NCBI RefSeq assembly: GCF_001269905.1
Contig: NZ_LHVK01000007.1
Coordinates: forward strand, 248,001-312,000
DNA: 64,000 nt
Source: Pseudomonas corrugata
Lineage (GTDB): Bacteria; Pseudomonadota; Gammaproteobacteria; Pseudomonadales; Pseudomonadaceae
Reading direction: 5' to 3'
Each line of letters opens with the position of its first letter. Within the stretch, counting starts at the first letter, position 1. Shown here in pieces: positions 1 through 8,576 of this stretch. The notes under the pieces were generated by a model. The model saw only the letters and a program-made list of their open reading frames with translations. It did no database searches and had not been told where the DNA came from. The position numbers and the translations under genes are program-made.

Positions 1-1
1 A

Positions 2-235
2 GAAAACGCACTGAACGGCAAATACCCGCTGTCGCGTTTCCTCTACGTGTACGTCAACAAGGCACCGAACAAGCCTCTGGCCCCGCTGGAAGCCGAATTC
101 GTGAAGATGGTCCTGTCCAAGCAAGGTCAGGAAGTCGTGGTCAAGGACGGCTACATCCCACTGCCAGCCAAAGTGGCCGCGAAGGCACTGGCTGACCTGG
201 GTCTGTCGGAAGGCGGCAGCGTCGCCAAGAAGTAA
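2..235 (+). CDS. pstS: PstS, phosphate ABC transporter substrate-binding protein (3' end only)
   Basis: Only the last 77 codons are present; the frame enters the window open at base 2 and stops at 233-235. PstS is the periplasmic protein that captures inorganic phosphate and hands it to the PstC-PstA channel. The visible tail ([13 protein letters not shown], then a helix with E-F-V-K and G-Y-I-P-L-P) is the typical C-terminal lobe of Pseudomonas PstS. The identification also rests on the pstC, pstA, pstB and phoU genes that follow on the same strand. A REP pair separates it from pstC, and pstC seems to have its own PhoB box, so pstS is probably a separate transcript with some read-through. 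Confidence 0.9.
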   Translation, partial: ENALNGKYPLSRFLYVYVNKAPNKPLAPLEAEFVKMVLSKQGQEVVVKDGYIPLPAKVAAKALADLGLSEGGSVAKK

Positions 236-264
236 CACCTGAGCCCGGGCCAACGCCTGGCTCT

Positions 265-355
265 CTGTGGGAGCGGGCTTGCTCGCGAATGCAATGGATC
301 AGTCGGCATTGATGTCGAATGTGCTGGCCCATGGCGAGCAAGCCCGCTCCCACAG
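265..355. repeat. REP inverted pair between pstS and pstC
   Basis: Two arms (265-288 and 332-355) carry the Pseudomonas REP core GTGGGAGCGGGCTTGCTCGC in opposite orientation with about 43 bases between them. Such pairs fold into stem-loops in mRNA. Placed after a highly expressed binding-protein gene, this one could stabilise the pstS message or reduce read-through into pstC. Confidence 0.85.
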
Positions 356-414
356 ACACCAATTTCCTCTCCGCTGCCAGCTTCCACGGGCGGCGGATTT
401 GTTGCGTCACTGCA

Positions 415-432
415 TTGTCATCTTTCTGTCAT
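415..432 (+). promoter_or_regulatory. PhoB box in front of pstC
   Basis: The sequence reads TTGTCAT-CTTT-CTGTCAT, two 7-base half sites 4 bases apart. It matches the Pho box consensus CTGTCAT-N4-CTGTCAT at 13 of 14 half-site positions. A weak -10 (TAGGGT, 443-448) starts 10 bases after the box, the usual geometry of PhoB-activated promoters, where the box replaces the -35. It implies phosphate-starvation induction of pstCAB-phoU independent of pstS. Confidence 0.75.
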
Positions 433-454
433 ACAGGATCGCTAGGGTGTGCGC

Positions 455-2740
455 ATGAATGATCTGGCCAATTCCACAATGACTACGACTTCCCCTCCCA
501 AGCGCATTGATTTCAATACGCCTGAGCTGCAACGCAAGCGCCGTATCCGTGCGCTCAAGGACCGCCTGACCCGTTGGTACGTCCTGGTCGGTGGCCTTGC
601 CGTTCTGGCTGCCATTACCTTGATCTTCTTTTTCCTGGCCTATGTGGTGCTGCCCCTGTTCCAGGGCGCGGATCTGACCGCCAAGGACTCGATCACCCCG
701 GCCTGGATGCAGGACGCCGGCAAGCCGTTGATGATCGCCATCGAAGAACAGAACCAGGTCGCCATGCGGGTTTCCGACAAAGGCCAGGCGCTGTTCTACG
801 ACATCGACAGCGGTGCCGAGCTGCGCCGTGTCGACCTGCCGGTGCCAGCCGGTGCCAGCGTGACGTCCATTGGCGAAGACCAGCCCGGCAGCCCGCTGGT
901 GGCCATCGGTCTGTCCAATGGCCAGGCCCTGGTGTTCCGACACACCTATAAGGTCAGCTACCCGGGCGGCAAGAAGACCATCAGTCCGGCTATCGAATAC
1001 CCTTATGGCGAAACACCTATCGCCTTGAATGAGCAGGGCGCCCCCCTGGAGCACGTCAGCCTCAACGCCACCGATTCGACCCTGCTGATCGCCGGTTCCA
1101 GCGGCGCCCAGTTGCATGTGCTGTCGATCACCAGCGAAGAGAACATGATGACCGGCGAAGTCACCAGCGAGCAGACGCGGATCGATCTGCCGCAGATGAC
1201 CGAGCCGGTGAAGAACATTTTTGTCGACCCACGCCAGCAGTGGCTGTACGTGGTCAACGGCCGGGCCCAGGCCGATGTGTTCAGCCTGCGGGACAAGAGC
1301 CTCAACGGTCGTTACAAGTTGCTGGAAAATGCCGACACCCAGGTCACCACCGCGACCCAACTGGTGGGCGGGATTTCGTTGATCGTCGGCGACTCCAAGG
1401 GCGGCCTGTCCCAGTGGTTCATGGCCCGGGACCCTGACGGCGAGCAACGCCTGAAAGAGATCCGTACCTTCCAGATGGGCACCGCGCCCATCGTCGAGAT
1501 CACCGCCGAAGAGCGTCGCAAGGGTTTCGTCGCCCTCGACGCCGCCGGCAAGCTGGGTGTGTTCCACAGCACTGCCCATCGCACATTGCTGGTGGACCAG
1601 GTGGTCGATGGGCAGGGCGTGTTCGGCATGTCGCCCCGGGCCAACCGGCTGATCGTGGAGCAGGGCGGCAAGCTGAAACCGCTATTGCTGGACAACCCGC
1701 ACCCGGAAGTCTCCTGGAGCGCGTTGTGGGGCAAGGTCTGGTACGAGAACTACGACGAGCCTAAATACGTCTGGCAATCGACCGCCGCCAACACCGATTT
1801 CGAACCCAAGCTGAGCCTGTCGCCGCTGACCTTCGGTACGCTGAAAGCCGCGTTCTACGCCATGTTGCTGGCTGCACCGCTGGCCGTGGCCGCCGCCATC
1901 TACACCGCATACTTCATGGCCCCCGGGATGCGCCGCAAGGTCAAGCCGGTGATCGAACTGATGGAAGCCATGCCAACGGTGATCCTCGGCTTCTTCGCCG
2001 GCCTGTTCCTGGCGCCCTACGTCGAAGGACACCTGCCGGGCATCTTCAGCCTGCTGATGCTGTTGCCGATTGGCATCCTGGTGGCTGGTTTCGTCTTCAG
2101 CCGCCTGCCGGAGTCCGTTCGCCTGAAAGTGCCGGACGGCTGGGAAAGTGCGCTGCTGATCCCGGTGATCCTGTTCGTGGGCTGGCTCTCGTTGTACATG
2201 AGCCCGTACATGGAAGCCTGGTTCTTCGGCGGCGACATGCGCATGTGGATCTCCCATGACCTGGGCATCACCTACGACCAGCGCAACGCCCTGGTTGTGG
2301 GCCTGGCGATGGGCTTCGCGGTGATCCCGAACATCTACTCCATTGCCGAAGACGCCGTGTTCAGCGTACCTCGAGGCCTGACCCTGGGCTCTCTGGCTCT
2401 GGGGGCCACGCCTTGGCAGACCATGACCCGCGTGGTGATCCTTACCGCCAGCCCGGGCATCTTCTCGGCGCTGATGATCGGCATGGGCCGTGCGGTGGGC
2501 GAAACCATGATCGTCTTGATGGCCACCGGCAACACGCCGGTCATGGAAATGAACCTGTTCGAGGGCCTGCGGACCCTGGCGGCCAACGTTGCGGTGGAAA
2601 TGCCCGAATCGGAAGTCGGCGGCAGCCATTACCGCGTGCTGTTCCTGTCGGCGCTGGTGTTGCTGTTGTTCACGTTCATCATGAACACCCTCGCCGAGCT
2701 GATTCGTCAGCGTCTGCGCAAGAAATATTCGTCGCTTTAA
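455..2740 (+). CDS. pstC: PstC, phosphate ABC transporter permease (long Pseudomonas form)
   Basis: Inner-membrane half of the high-affinity phosphate channel, pairing with PstA. The product has 761 residues from the ATG at 455; an in-frame GTG lies at 449 and another ATG at 479. An N-terminal membrane segment (about 40-65) is followed by a large periplasmic region of roughly 390 residues. The C-terminal permease domain has about six membrane segments and an EAA-type loop (G-L-T-L-G-S-L-A-L-G-A-T) near residue 645. Classical enterobacterial PstC has about 320 residues; the long extracytoplasmic insert is usual in Pseudomonas. No clear Shine-Dalgarno precedes the start, and the predicted transcription start lies almost on it. 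Confidence 0.93.
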   Translation: MNDLANSTMTTTSPPKRIDFNTPELQRKRRIRALKDRLTRWYVLVGGLAVLAAITLIFFFLAYVVLPLFQGADLTAKDSITPAWMQDAGKPLMIAIEEQNQVAMRVSDKGQALFYDIDSGAELRRVDLPVPAGASVTSIGEDQPGSPLVAIGLSNGQALVFRHTYKVSYPGGKKTISPAIEYPYGETPIALNEQGAPLEHVSLNATDSTLLIAGSSGAQLHVLSITSEENMMTGEVTSEQTRIDLPQMTEPVKNIFVDPRQQWLYVVNGRAQADVFSLRDKSLNGRYKLLENADTQVTTATQLVGGISLIVGDSKGGLSQWFMARDPDGEQRLKEIRTFQMGTAPIVEITAEERRKGFVALDAAGKLGVFHSTAHRTLLVDQVVDGQGVFGMSPRANRLIVEQGGKLKPLLLDNPHPEVSWSALWGKVWYENYDEPKYVWQSTAANTDFEPKLSLSPLTFGTLKAAFYAMLLAAPLAVAAAIYTAYFMAPGMRRKVKPVIELMEAMPTVILGFFAGLFLAPYVEGHLPGIFSLLMLLPIGILVAGFVFSRLPESVRLKVPDGWESALLIPVILFVGWLSLYMSPYMEAWFFGGDMRMWISHDLGITYDQRNALVVGLAMGFAVIPNIYSIAEDAVFSVPRGLTLGSLALGATPWQTMTRVVILTASPGIFSALMIGMGRAVGETMIVLMATGNTPVMEMNLFEGLRTLAANVAVEMPESEVGGSHYRVLFLSALVLLLFTFIMNTLAELIRQRLRKKYSSL

Positions 2741-2755
2741 GAAAGGTAGAAGTCT

Positions 2756-4426
2756 GTGAAACAGAACTCCCTGAAAGGATGGTTCAAGAGCGGCGCCCCC
2801 GGCGTCTGGATCAGCGGTGGCGCGGTGTCCATCGCGGTCATCATGACCATTGGCCTGCTGGCGGTAATTGCCGTACGTGGCCTGGGTCATTTCTGGCCGG
2901 CGAACCTGATCCACGCCAACTACAACGTGCCAGGCATGCCTGCCCACCTGGTGGTCGGCGAAGTGGTGCAAAAGGAAGAAGTACCTCGTGAGCGCTTGAA
3001 AAGCGCCGGCCTGCCGGTACCGGACGAAGGCCCCGAGTTCATGACCCGCGAGCTGATCAAGGTAGGCAACCGGGACCTGAACGGCACCGACTTCACCTGG
3101 ATCGTCGGTGACTGGCTGAGTGACCAGACTACGCCGCCGGAGCTGATGGCTATCGAACGTCGCGAGTGGGGCAACTTCTACGGCTATCTGGTCAACGTCA
3201 AGGAAGAAGGCAAGGTCGTCGCTGAAGGCGAGGCCGCCTGGCCGCAGTTGCAGGCTCGCATTGCGCGGGTCAATCAACTCGCCGCCGAGCTCAAGACCCT
3301 GGAAAAATCCGACATCGGTGCGATCAACGCCGGTCTGGAGCGTATCCGTCTGCACGGTCGCAAGCTGGAACTGGAAGGCAAGCTCGACGCCGCCGCGCAA
3401 GCTGACATGGCCAGCGAGCGCGCTGAGCTCGACGCACGCTACAAGGAGATTGAAGCGCGCCTGACCGACCTTCACGCCCAATTCAACCGCGACAGCCTGA
3501 CCGCCCGCGATGCCAACGGCAAGGAAGTGGAAATCGGCATCGGCAAGGTGGTGCACGCTTACCAGCCGAACGGCATGGGCACCTTCGCCAAGCTCGGTTT
3601 CTATTTCAGCAAGGTCTGGGAGTTCCTCAGCGACGATCCCCGTGAAGCCAACACCGAAGGCGGGATCTTCCCGGCGATTTTCGGCACGGTGATGATGACC
3701 CTGATCATGGCGATGATCGTGACGCCGTTCGGCGTGCTGGCAGCGGTTTACTTGCGTGAGTACGCCCGTCAGGGCCCGATGACCCGCCTGATCCGCATTG
3801 CGGTGAACAACCTGGCGGGCGTACCGGCCATCGTTTACGGCGTGTTCGGCCTGGGCTTCTTCGTCTATGTGCTGGGCGGCTCGGTTGACCGTCTGTTCTT
3901 CCCCGAAGCGCTGCCGGCGCCGACCTTCGGCACCCCGGGCCTGCTCTGGGCCTCCCTGACCCTGGCCCTGCTGGCGGTGCCGGTGGTGATCGTGGCAACC
4001 GAAGAAGGCCTGGCACGGATCCCGCGTACCGTGCGCGAAGGCTCCCTGGCCCTCGGCGCAACCAAGGCCGAGACCTTGTGGAAGATCGTTCTGCCGATGG
4101 CGAGCCCGGCGATGATGACTGGCATGATCCTCGCGGTGGCCCGCGCCGCCGGCGAAGTAGCGCCGTTGATGCTGGTGGGTGTGGTGAAACTGGCGCCGTC
4201 GCTGCCCCTGGACGGCAACTACCCCTACGTGCACCTGGACCAGAAGATCATGCACCTGGGTTTCCATATCTATGACGTAGGCTTCCAGAGTCCGAACGTC
4301 GAAGCTGCGCGACCCCTGGTCTACGCCACGGCGCTGCTGCTGGTGCTGGTGATCGCCACACTGAACCTGTCGGCCGTGTGGATCCGTAACCACCTGCGGG
4401 AAAAATACAAAGCACTGGATAGCTGA
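2756..4426 (+). CDS. pstA: PstA, phosphate ABC transporter permease
   Basis: Second inner-membrane permease of the Pst system, 556 residues. It starts at GTG 2756 with GAAAGG nine bases upstream, 15 bases after the pstC stop, so the two are co-transcribed. One N-terminal membrane segment (about 17-42) leads to a long hydrophilic region with helical, charge-rich stretches (about 150-250), presumably periplasmic. A C-terminal permease domain of about six segments begins near residue 305 and contains the EAA-loop sequence G-S-L-A-L-G-A-T-K-A-E. Like PstC it is much longer than the E. coli protein, which suggests the two periplasmic inserts evolved together; that is inference. Confidence 0.93.
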   Translation: MKQNSLKGWFKSGAPGVWISGGAVSIAVIMTIGLLAVIAVRGLGHFWPANLIHANYNVPGMPAHLVVGEVVQKEEVPRERLKSAGLPVPDEGPEFMTRELIKVGNRDLNGTDFTWIVGDWLSDQTTPPELMAIERREWGNFYGYLVNVKEEGKVVAEGEAAWPQLQARIARVNQLAAELKTLEKSDIGAINAGLERIRLHGRKLELEGKLDAAAQADMASERAELDARYKEIEARLTDLHAQFNRDSLTARDANGKEVEIGIGKVVHAYQPNGMGTFAKLGFYFSKVWEFLSDDPREANTEGGIFPAIFGTVMMTLIMAMIVTPFGVLAAVYLREYARQGPMTRLIRIAVNNLAGVPAIVYGVFGLGFFVYVLGGSVDRLFFPEALPAPTFGTPGLLWASLTLALLAVPVVIVATEEGLARIPRTVREGSLALGATKAETLWKIVLPMASPAMMTGMILAVARAAGEVAPLMLVGVVKLAPSLPLDGNYPYVHLDQKIMHLGFHIYDVGFQSPNVEAARPLVYATALLLVLVIATLNLSAVWIRNHLREKYKALDS

Positions 4427-4441
4427 TTTCACACCGATTTT

Positions 4442-4529
4442 CTGTGGGAGCGAGCCTGCTCGCGATGGCATCACTTCGGTGCCAAGCCAAACCGAGTCGC
4501 CTGGATCGCGAGCAGGCTCGCTCCCACAC
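4442..4529. repeat. REP inverted pair between pstA and pstB
   Basis: Arms at about 4442-4466 and 4505-4529 carry GTGGGAGCGAGCCTGCTCGCGA in opposite orientation. The pair sits inside the operon, so a transcript running from pstA into pstB would contain this stem-loop. It could lower or uncouple pstB expression from the permease genes. Confidence 0.85.
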
Positions 4530-4564
4530 AACCGAACCGAATTTGTTAGCACAGGGAGCCTCCC

Positions 4565-5398
4565 ATGCAACACGAAGCACATACACACGGCATCAACATG
4601 TCAGCCCTGGGTCGCGACAAGCAGAGCCTGAACCTGGCCGACGAAACCGTCGCCATCGAAGTGCCCGGCCTGAGCCTGTTCTACGGCCAGAAGCAAGCGC
4701 TGTACGACGTCAGCCTGAACATCCCGAAACAGCGTGTGACCGCGTTCATCGGTCCGTCGGGTTGCGGCAAGTCGACCTTATTGCGCACTTTCAACCGCAT
4801 GAACGACTTGGTGGACGGTTGCCGCGTCGAAGGTGAAATCAACCTCTACGGCAATAACATCTACCGTAAGGGCGAAGACGTTGCGGAGTTGCGCCGTCGC
4901 GTAGGCATGGTGTTCCAGAAGCCCAACCCGTTCCCGAAGACCATCTATGAAAACGTGGTCTATGGCCTGCGGATCCAGGGCATCAACAAGAAGCGTATTC
5001 TCGATGAGGCCGTGGAGTGGGCGCTCAAGGGTGCGGCATTGTGGGATGAGGTCAAGGACCGCTTGCATGACTCGGCCCTGGGCTTGTCCGGTGGTCAGCA
5101 GCAACGCCTGGTGATCGCCCGCACCATCGCCGTGGAACCTGAAGTGCTGCTGCTCGACGAACCCTGCTCGGCCCTGGACCCGATTTCGACATTGAAGGTC
5201 GAAGAGTTGATCTACGAGCTCAAGTCCAAGTTCACCATCGTCATCGTGACCCACAACATGCAGCAGGCGGCGCGGGTTTCCGACTACACAGCTTTCATGT
5301 ACATGGGCAAGCTGGTGGAGTTCGGCGATACCGACACCTTGTTTACCAATCCGGCCAAGAAACAGACCGAAGATTACATCACCGGCCGCTACGGCTAG
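4565..5398 (+). CDS. pstB: PstB, phosphate ABC transporter ATP-binding protein
   Basis: Cytoplasmic ATPase that powers phosphate import through PstC-PstA; 277 residues, normal for the family. Walker [10 protein letters not shown] lies at 63-71, the ABC signature L-S-G-G-Q-Q-Q-R near 175-182, Walker B L-L-L-D-E-P near 198-204, and the switch histidine in V-T-H-N near 230. GGGAGCC precedes the ATG at 4565. About the first 30 residues are a variable extension typical of Pseudomonas PstB. It follows the REP pair and precedes phoU. PstB, PhoU and PhoR are expected to form the phosphate-sensing complex at the membrane. Confidence 0.97.
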   Translation: MQHEAHTHGINMSALGRDKQSLNLADETVAIEVPGLSLFYGQKQALYDVSLNIPKQRVTAFIGPSGCGKSTLLRTFNRMNDLVDGCRVEGEINLYGNNIYRKGEDVAELRRRVGMVFQKPNPFPKTIYENVVYGLRIQGINKKRILDEAVEWALKGAALWDEVKDRLHDSALGLSGGQQQRLVIARTIAVEPEVLLLDEPCSALDPISTLKVEELIYELKSKFTIVIVTHNMQQAARVSDYTAFMYMGKLVEFGDTDTLFTNPAKKQTEDYITGRYG

Positions 5399-5402
5399 CG
5401 GC

Positions 5403-5494
5403 AGCTGCGAGCCGCAAGCTTCAAGCGGCAAGTGAGAGCAGTTCAGCGTAACGACACAAATCAGCTTGCAGCTTGAAGCTTGCAGCTCACAGCT
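5403..5494. repeat. Inverted repeat (GCAAGCTTCAAGC family) between pstB and phoU
   Basis: Left arm 5403-5436 and right arm 5461-5494 are imperfect reverse complements (about 29 of 33 bases) built on AGCTGCAAGCTTCAAGC. This element is distinct from the GTGGGAGCG REP family. It would form a long hairpin just upstream of the phoU ribosome binding site. Confidence 0.7.
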
Positions 5495-5510
5495 TTTGCG
5501 GAGCAAAACC

Positions 5511-6272
5511 ATGATTTCGAAGGAAGGCCTTACTCACCACATTTCCGCCCAGTTCAACGCCGAGCTGGAGGAGGTGCGCAGTCACCTGCTGGCCATGGGC
5601 GGTTTGGTGGAAAAGCAGGTCAACGATGCGGTGACCGCGCTGATCGAGGCCGACTCCGGCCTGGCCCAGCAAGTGCGCGAGATCGATGACCAGATCAACC
5701 AGATGGAGCGCAACATCGACGAAGAGTGTCTGCGCATCCTGGCTCGTCGCCAGCCCGCCGCTTCTGACCTGCGGCTGATCATCAGCATCTCCAAGTCTGT
5801 AATCGATCTTGAGCGGATCGGCGACGAAGCCACCAAGATCGCTCGTCGCGCCATTCAACTGTGCGAAGAAGGCGAGGCGCCACGCGGCTATGTCGAAGTT
5901 CGTCATATCGGCGATCAGGTGCGCAACATGGTTCGCGATGCCCTGGACGCTTTCGCCCGCTTCGACGCCGACCTGGCGCTGTCGGTGGCCCAGTACGACA
6001 AGACCATCGACCGCGAATACAAGACCGCCCTGCGTGAGCTGGCGACCTACATGATGGAAGACCCGCGCTCGATCTCCCGGGTGCTTAGCATCATCTGGGT
6101 GCTGCGTTCCCTGGAGCGTATCGGCGATCATGCGCGCAACATCTCCGAACTTGTGATCTACCTGGTGCGAGGTACAGATGTACGGCACATGGGGCTCAAG
6201 CGAATGAAGGAAGAAGTTGAGGGCACCCCGTCCGAATCCCCTAATGTTCCGGGTGAAACTGACGATAAGTAG
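5511..6272 (+). CDS. phoU: PhoU, phosphate signalling and transport regulator
   Basis: Negative regulator that links Pst transport activity to the PhoR kinase and keeps the Pho regulon off when phosphate is ample. The product has 253 residues from ATG 5511, with GCGGAG upstream. A TTG 45 bases earlier is in frame but lies inside the repeat and is unlikely. Two PhoU three-helix domains are visible, each with a metal-binding-type E/D-x-x-x-D-E-x-x-x-D pattern (for example I-G-D-E-A-T-K-I near 103 and I-G-D-H-A-R-N near 206). It closes the pst gene set and is followed by a strong terminator. Confidence 0.96.
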   Translation: MISKEGLTHHISAQFNAELEEVRSHLLAMGGLVEKQVNDAVTALIEADSGLAQQVREIDDQINQMERNIDEECLRILARRQPAASDLRLIISISKSVIDLERIGDEATKIARRAIQLCEEGEAPRGYVEVRHIGDQVRNMVRDALDAFARFDADLALSVAQYDKTIDREYKTALRELATYMMEDPRSISRVLSIIWVLRSLERIGDHARNISELVIYLVRGTDVRHMGLKRMKEEVEGTPSESPNVPGETDDK

Positions 6273-6288
6273 GATTGCCAAGAAAAGC

Positions 6289-6316
6289 GCCCGGCCTTCT
6301 GGTCGGGCTTTTTTTT
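6289..6316 (+). terminator. Rho-independent terminator after phoU
   Basis: Stem GCCCGGCC / GGTCGGGC with a TTCT loop, followed at once by eight T. It lies 17 bases beyond the phoU stop and ends the pst-phoU transcript. Confidence 0.9.
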
Positions 6317-6441
6317 GGGCCATTTTTTTTATCGACAGCAGCACCCCGTGAACGAAAGGTCCCGGCGTGACTGAAGGTTTTTGGCTATGTGCCATCAGTA
6401 AAAGCGGTATGCTTGCCGGGATTTTTTAGAGGTGTATCTGG

Positions 6442-7389
6442 ATGAGTAAGGTCAGTGTGTTGGTCGTGGACGATGCGTCGTTCATTCGTGACCTGGTGAA
6501 GAAGTGCCTGCGCAATTACTTCCCGGGCATCCGTATCGAAGATGCAGTGAATGGCCGAAAAGCCCAGGCCCTGCTGGCCCGCGAGGCATTCGACCTGGTG
6601 CTGTGCGATTGGGAAATGCCGGAAATGTCCGGCCTGGAGTTGTTGACCTGGTGCCGCCAGCAGGACAACCTCAAGGGCATGCCGTTCGTCATGGTCACCA
6701 GCCGTGGCGACAAGGAAAACGTTGTCCAGGCCATCCAGGCCGGTGTTTCCGGCTATGTCAGCAAGCCATTCACCAACGAACAGTTGCTGACCAAGGTCAA
6801 ACAGGCCCTGCACAAGGTCGGCAAGCTCGACACCCTGATGAACAGCGCCCCGACCAAGATGAACTCGGCGTTTGGCAATGATTCCCTCAGTGCCCTGACG
6901 GGCGGCAAGGCGGCCCCGGTTGTTGCGGCTGCTGCACCGGCACCTGCCAGGCCAGCCGCTGCGGCGCCTGCCGCTCCTGCCGTTGCACCGGCCCGCGGCC
7001 TGCTCAATAGCCCGCCGGTCAAGGCACCTGTGGCGTCCGCCTCCGCCGGCGCCAACCGCGGCCAGGGCCAGTTGCGCCTGGCCAGCGGCATCCAGCAATG
7101 CGTGATCAAGGCCTTGAGCCTCAAGGAAGCGCTGCTGCTGGTCAAACGCTCTGACACCCTGCCACAGGTGCTCGAGAGCTCGGTGCTGGACATGGAGCAG
7201 GGCGACAACGCCGAAACAGCGCGTCTGAACGGCTACCTGCACGCCATCGTCGCCCACGAACAGACGCCGGACAGCGAGTGGCTGCAACTGACCTTCCGCT
7301 TCGTCGACAAAGACCCGCAGAAACTCGATTACATCTCCCGCTTGATCGCCCGCGGCACCGCGCAGAAGCACTTCGTACCGGGCGCCTGA
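6442..7389 (+). CDS. Response regulator: CheY-like receiver plus an uncharacterised C-terminal domain
   Basis: 315 residues, with AGAGGTG upstream of ATG 6442. Residues 1-125 are a complete receiver: acidic pair D10-D11, phospho-acceptor D56 in L-C-D-W-E-M-P, and K108 in V-S-K-P-F. Residues about 150-200 form an Ala/Pro-rich linker. Residues 200-315 form a folded domain without a DNA-binding or enzymatic motif I recognise. It sits between phoU and an M23 peptidase, where I recall P. aeruginosa having PA5364. No histidine kinase is adjacent. The output is unknown; the place beside phoU and phoBR is suggestive of, but no proof for, a phosphate link. Confidence 0.85.
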   Translation: MSKVSVLVVDDASFIRDLVKKCLRNYFPGIRIEDAVNGRKAQALLAREAFDLVLCDWEMPEMSGLELLTWCRQQDNLKGMPFVMVTSRGDKENVVQAIQAGVSGYVSKPFTNEQLLTKVKQALHKVGKLDTLMNSAPTKMNSAFGNDSLSALTGGKAAPVVAAAAPAPARPAAAAPAAPAVAPARGLLNSPPVKAPVASASAGANRGQGQLRLASGIQQCVIKALSLKEALLLVKRSDTLPQVLESSVLDMEQGDNAETARLNGYLHAIVAHEQTPDSEWLQLTFRFVDKDPQKLDYISRLIARGTAQKHFVPGA

Positions 7390-7408
7390 TCCGGCAGTGC
7401 CTTTCAGA

Positions 7409-7518
7409 GATCGTTCCCACGCTCCGCGTGGGAATGCCTCCACGGACGCTCTGCGTTCGGTTTTGAGGGACACGGGGCGTCCCAGGCTGCATTCCCACGC
7501 GGAGCGTGGGAAAGATCA
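7409..7518. repeat. Intergenic repeat, TTCCCACGCTCCGCGTGGGAA family
   Basis: Two palindromic ends (GATCGTTCCCACGCTCCGCG at 7409 and its mirror ending at 7518) flank a middle containing ACGCTCTGCGT and GGGGCGTCCC. A second copy lies at 36767-36869. It is a compound hairpin element separate from the REP family. The 7390-7617 gap otherwise shows nothing. Confidence 0.8.
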
Positions 7519-7617
7519 CTTCACTGATCCGACTCTGAAACATCCGTCGATTACGCTGGTCCATTTCAGCTGCTAGGCTGCTGAACAGGCCTCAATTTTT
7601 CGACAGAACCCTTGCCC

Positions 7618-8514
7618 ATGCTCGCGCCTTTGCTGTTCGCCTGCTGTCTTGTCCTGGCCTCCACTTCGGCCATGGCCATGACGATCTACAAATCCACCAA
7701 CGCCAACGGCGTGGTGTCCTACAGCGACCGCCCGAGCAGGGGCGCCCAGGTGTTCGTGTTTCGCGACCGCATGGTCGAACGCCTTGAGCGCCAGGTGTTT
7801 CTCGATATCAAGAAGCAGAAGGGCGCGGACGCAGTGTTCGTGCGCAATGACTTGTACGCACCGGTAGAGATCGAATTGAGTTTCGCCGGTCTGGACAATG
7901 TGAGCGGGGCGCCGAGCCGGCCGATCCGCCGGGTCCTGCCGGCGCGCAGCAACCTGCGCCTGGCGCTGCTCACGGCCCTCCAGCCCGGAAAACCGTTGCT
8001 GTACACCCCCAGGTTCGAATATTCCCTGGGCGACCCGGCAGATGCGGCTCAGGCCTATCGCTACCCGTTGCCATGGCGTGGTGGGCCGTTCCGGCTGAGC
8101 CAGGGCGCCAACGGCCAGTACAGCCACTACGGTCCGAAGAACCGCTACGCCATGGACATCGCCATGCCCGTAGGCACGCCGATCATTGCGGCGCGGGGCG
8201 GCGTGGTGATCAAGACCGAAAATGCGCAGACCGGCCGGGGCGATGACCCTTCGGGCAACTTCGTGCGAGTACTGCACGATGACGGCACCATGGGCGTTTA
8301 CTTGCACCTGCAGAAAGGTTCGGTGAGCGTTCGGGAAGGGCAAAGGGTAGCGGTGGGCACGCCACTGGCGCTGTCGGGCAACACCGGCAATAGCTCCGGG
8401 CCGCACCTGCACTTCGTGGTGCAGCGCAATACCGGGTTGGGGCTGGTGTCGATTCCCTACCAGTTCGATCAGCCGGTGGGGGAGTTGCCCAACTTTGCGG
8501 TGGGCAAGCAATAG
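7618..8514 (+). CDS. Secreted M23-family metallopeptidase (LytM-type murein hydrolase)
   Basis: 298 residues with a Sec signal peptide (about 1-20, cleaved after A-M-A). The ATG at 7618 gives the cleaner signal; a TTG at 7612 is in frame. After the signal comes a DUF4124-like stretch (Y-K-S-T-N-A-N-G-V-V-S-Y-S-D-R-P), an all-beta middle region, then an M23 domain from about 175. Zinc-site features are the D of Y-A-M-D-I-A and the H-L-H of G-P-H-L-H-F. Such enzymes cut peptidoglycan cross-bridges in the periplasm or activate other hydrolases. It follows the response regulator on the same strand, with a repeat between them. Confidence 0.85.
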   Translation: MLAPLLFACCLVLASTSAMAMTIYKSTNANGVVSYSDRPSRGAQVFVFRDRMVERLERQVFLDIKKQKGADAVFVRNDLYAPVEIELSFAGLDNVSGAPSRPIRRVLPARSNLRLALLTALQPGKPLLYTPRFEYSLGDPADAAQAYRYPLPWRGGPFRLSQGANGQYSHYGPKNRYAMDIAMPVGTPIIAARGGVVIKTENAQTGRGDDPSGNFVRVLHDDGTMGVYLHLQKGSVSVREGQRVAVGTPLALSGNTGNSSGPHLHFVVQRNTGLGLVSIPYQFDQPVGELPNFAVGKQ

Positions 8515-8576
8515 ATTGGAGGTGTGCCGAGGGAGTTTTTGCGGCGAGAGGATCTATCTGTGGCTAGGGGATTTAT

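Noticed and set aside
1682..4588. 968-codon open frame antisense to pstC-pstA
   Set aside because: It mirrors two certain genes, has no ribosome site or recognisable domain and a Gln/His/Arg-rich composition typical of shadow frames in GC-rich DNA.
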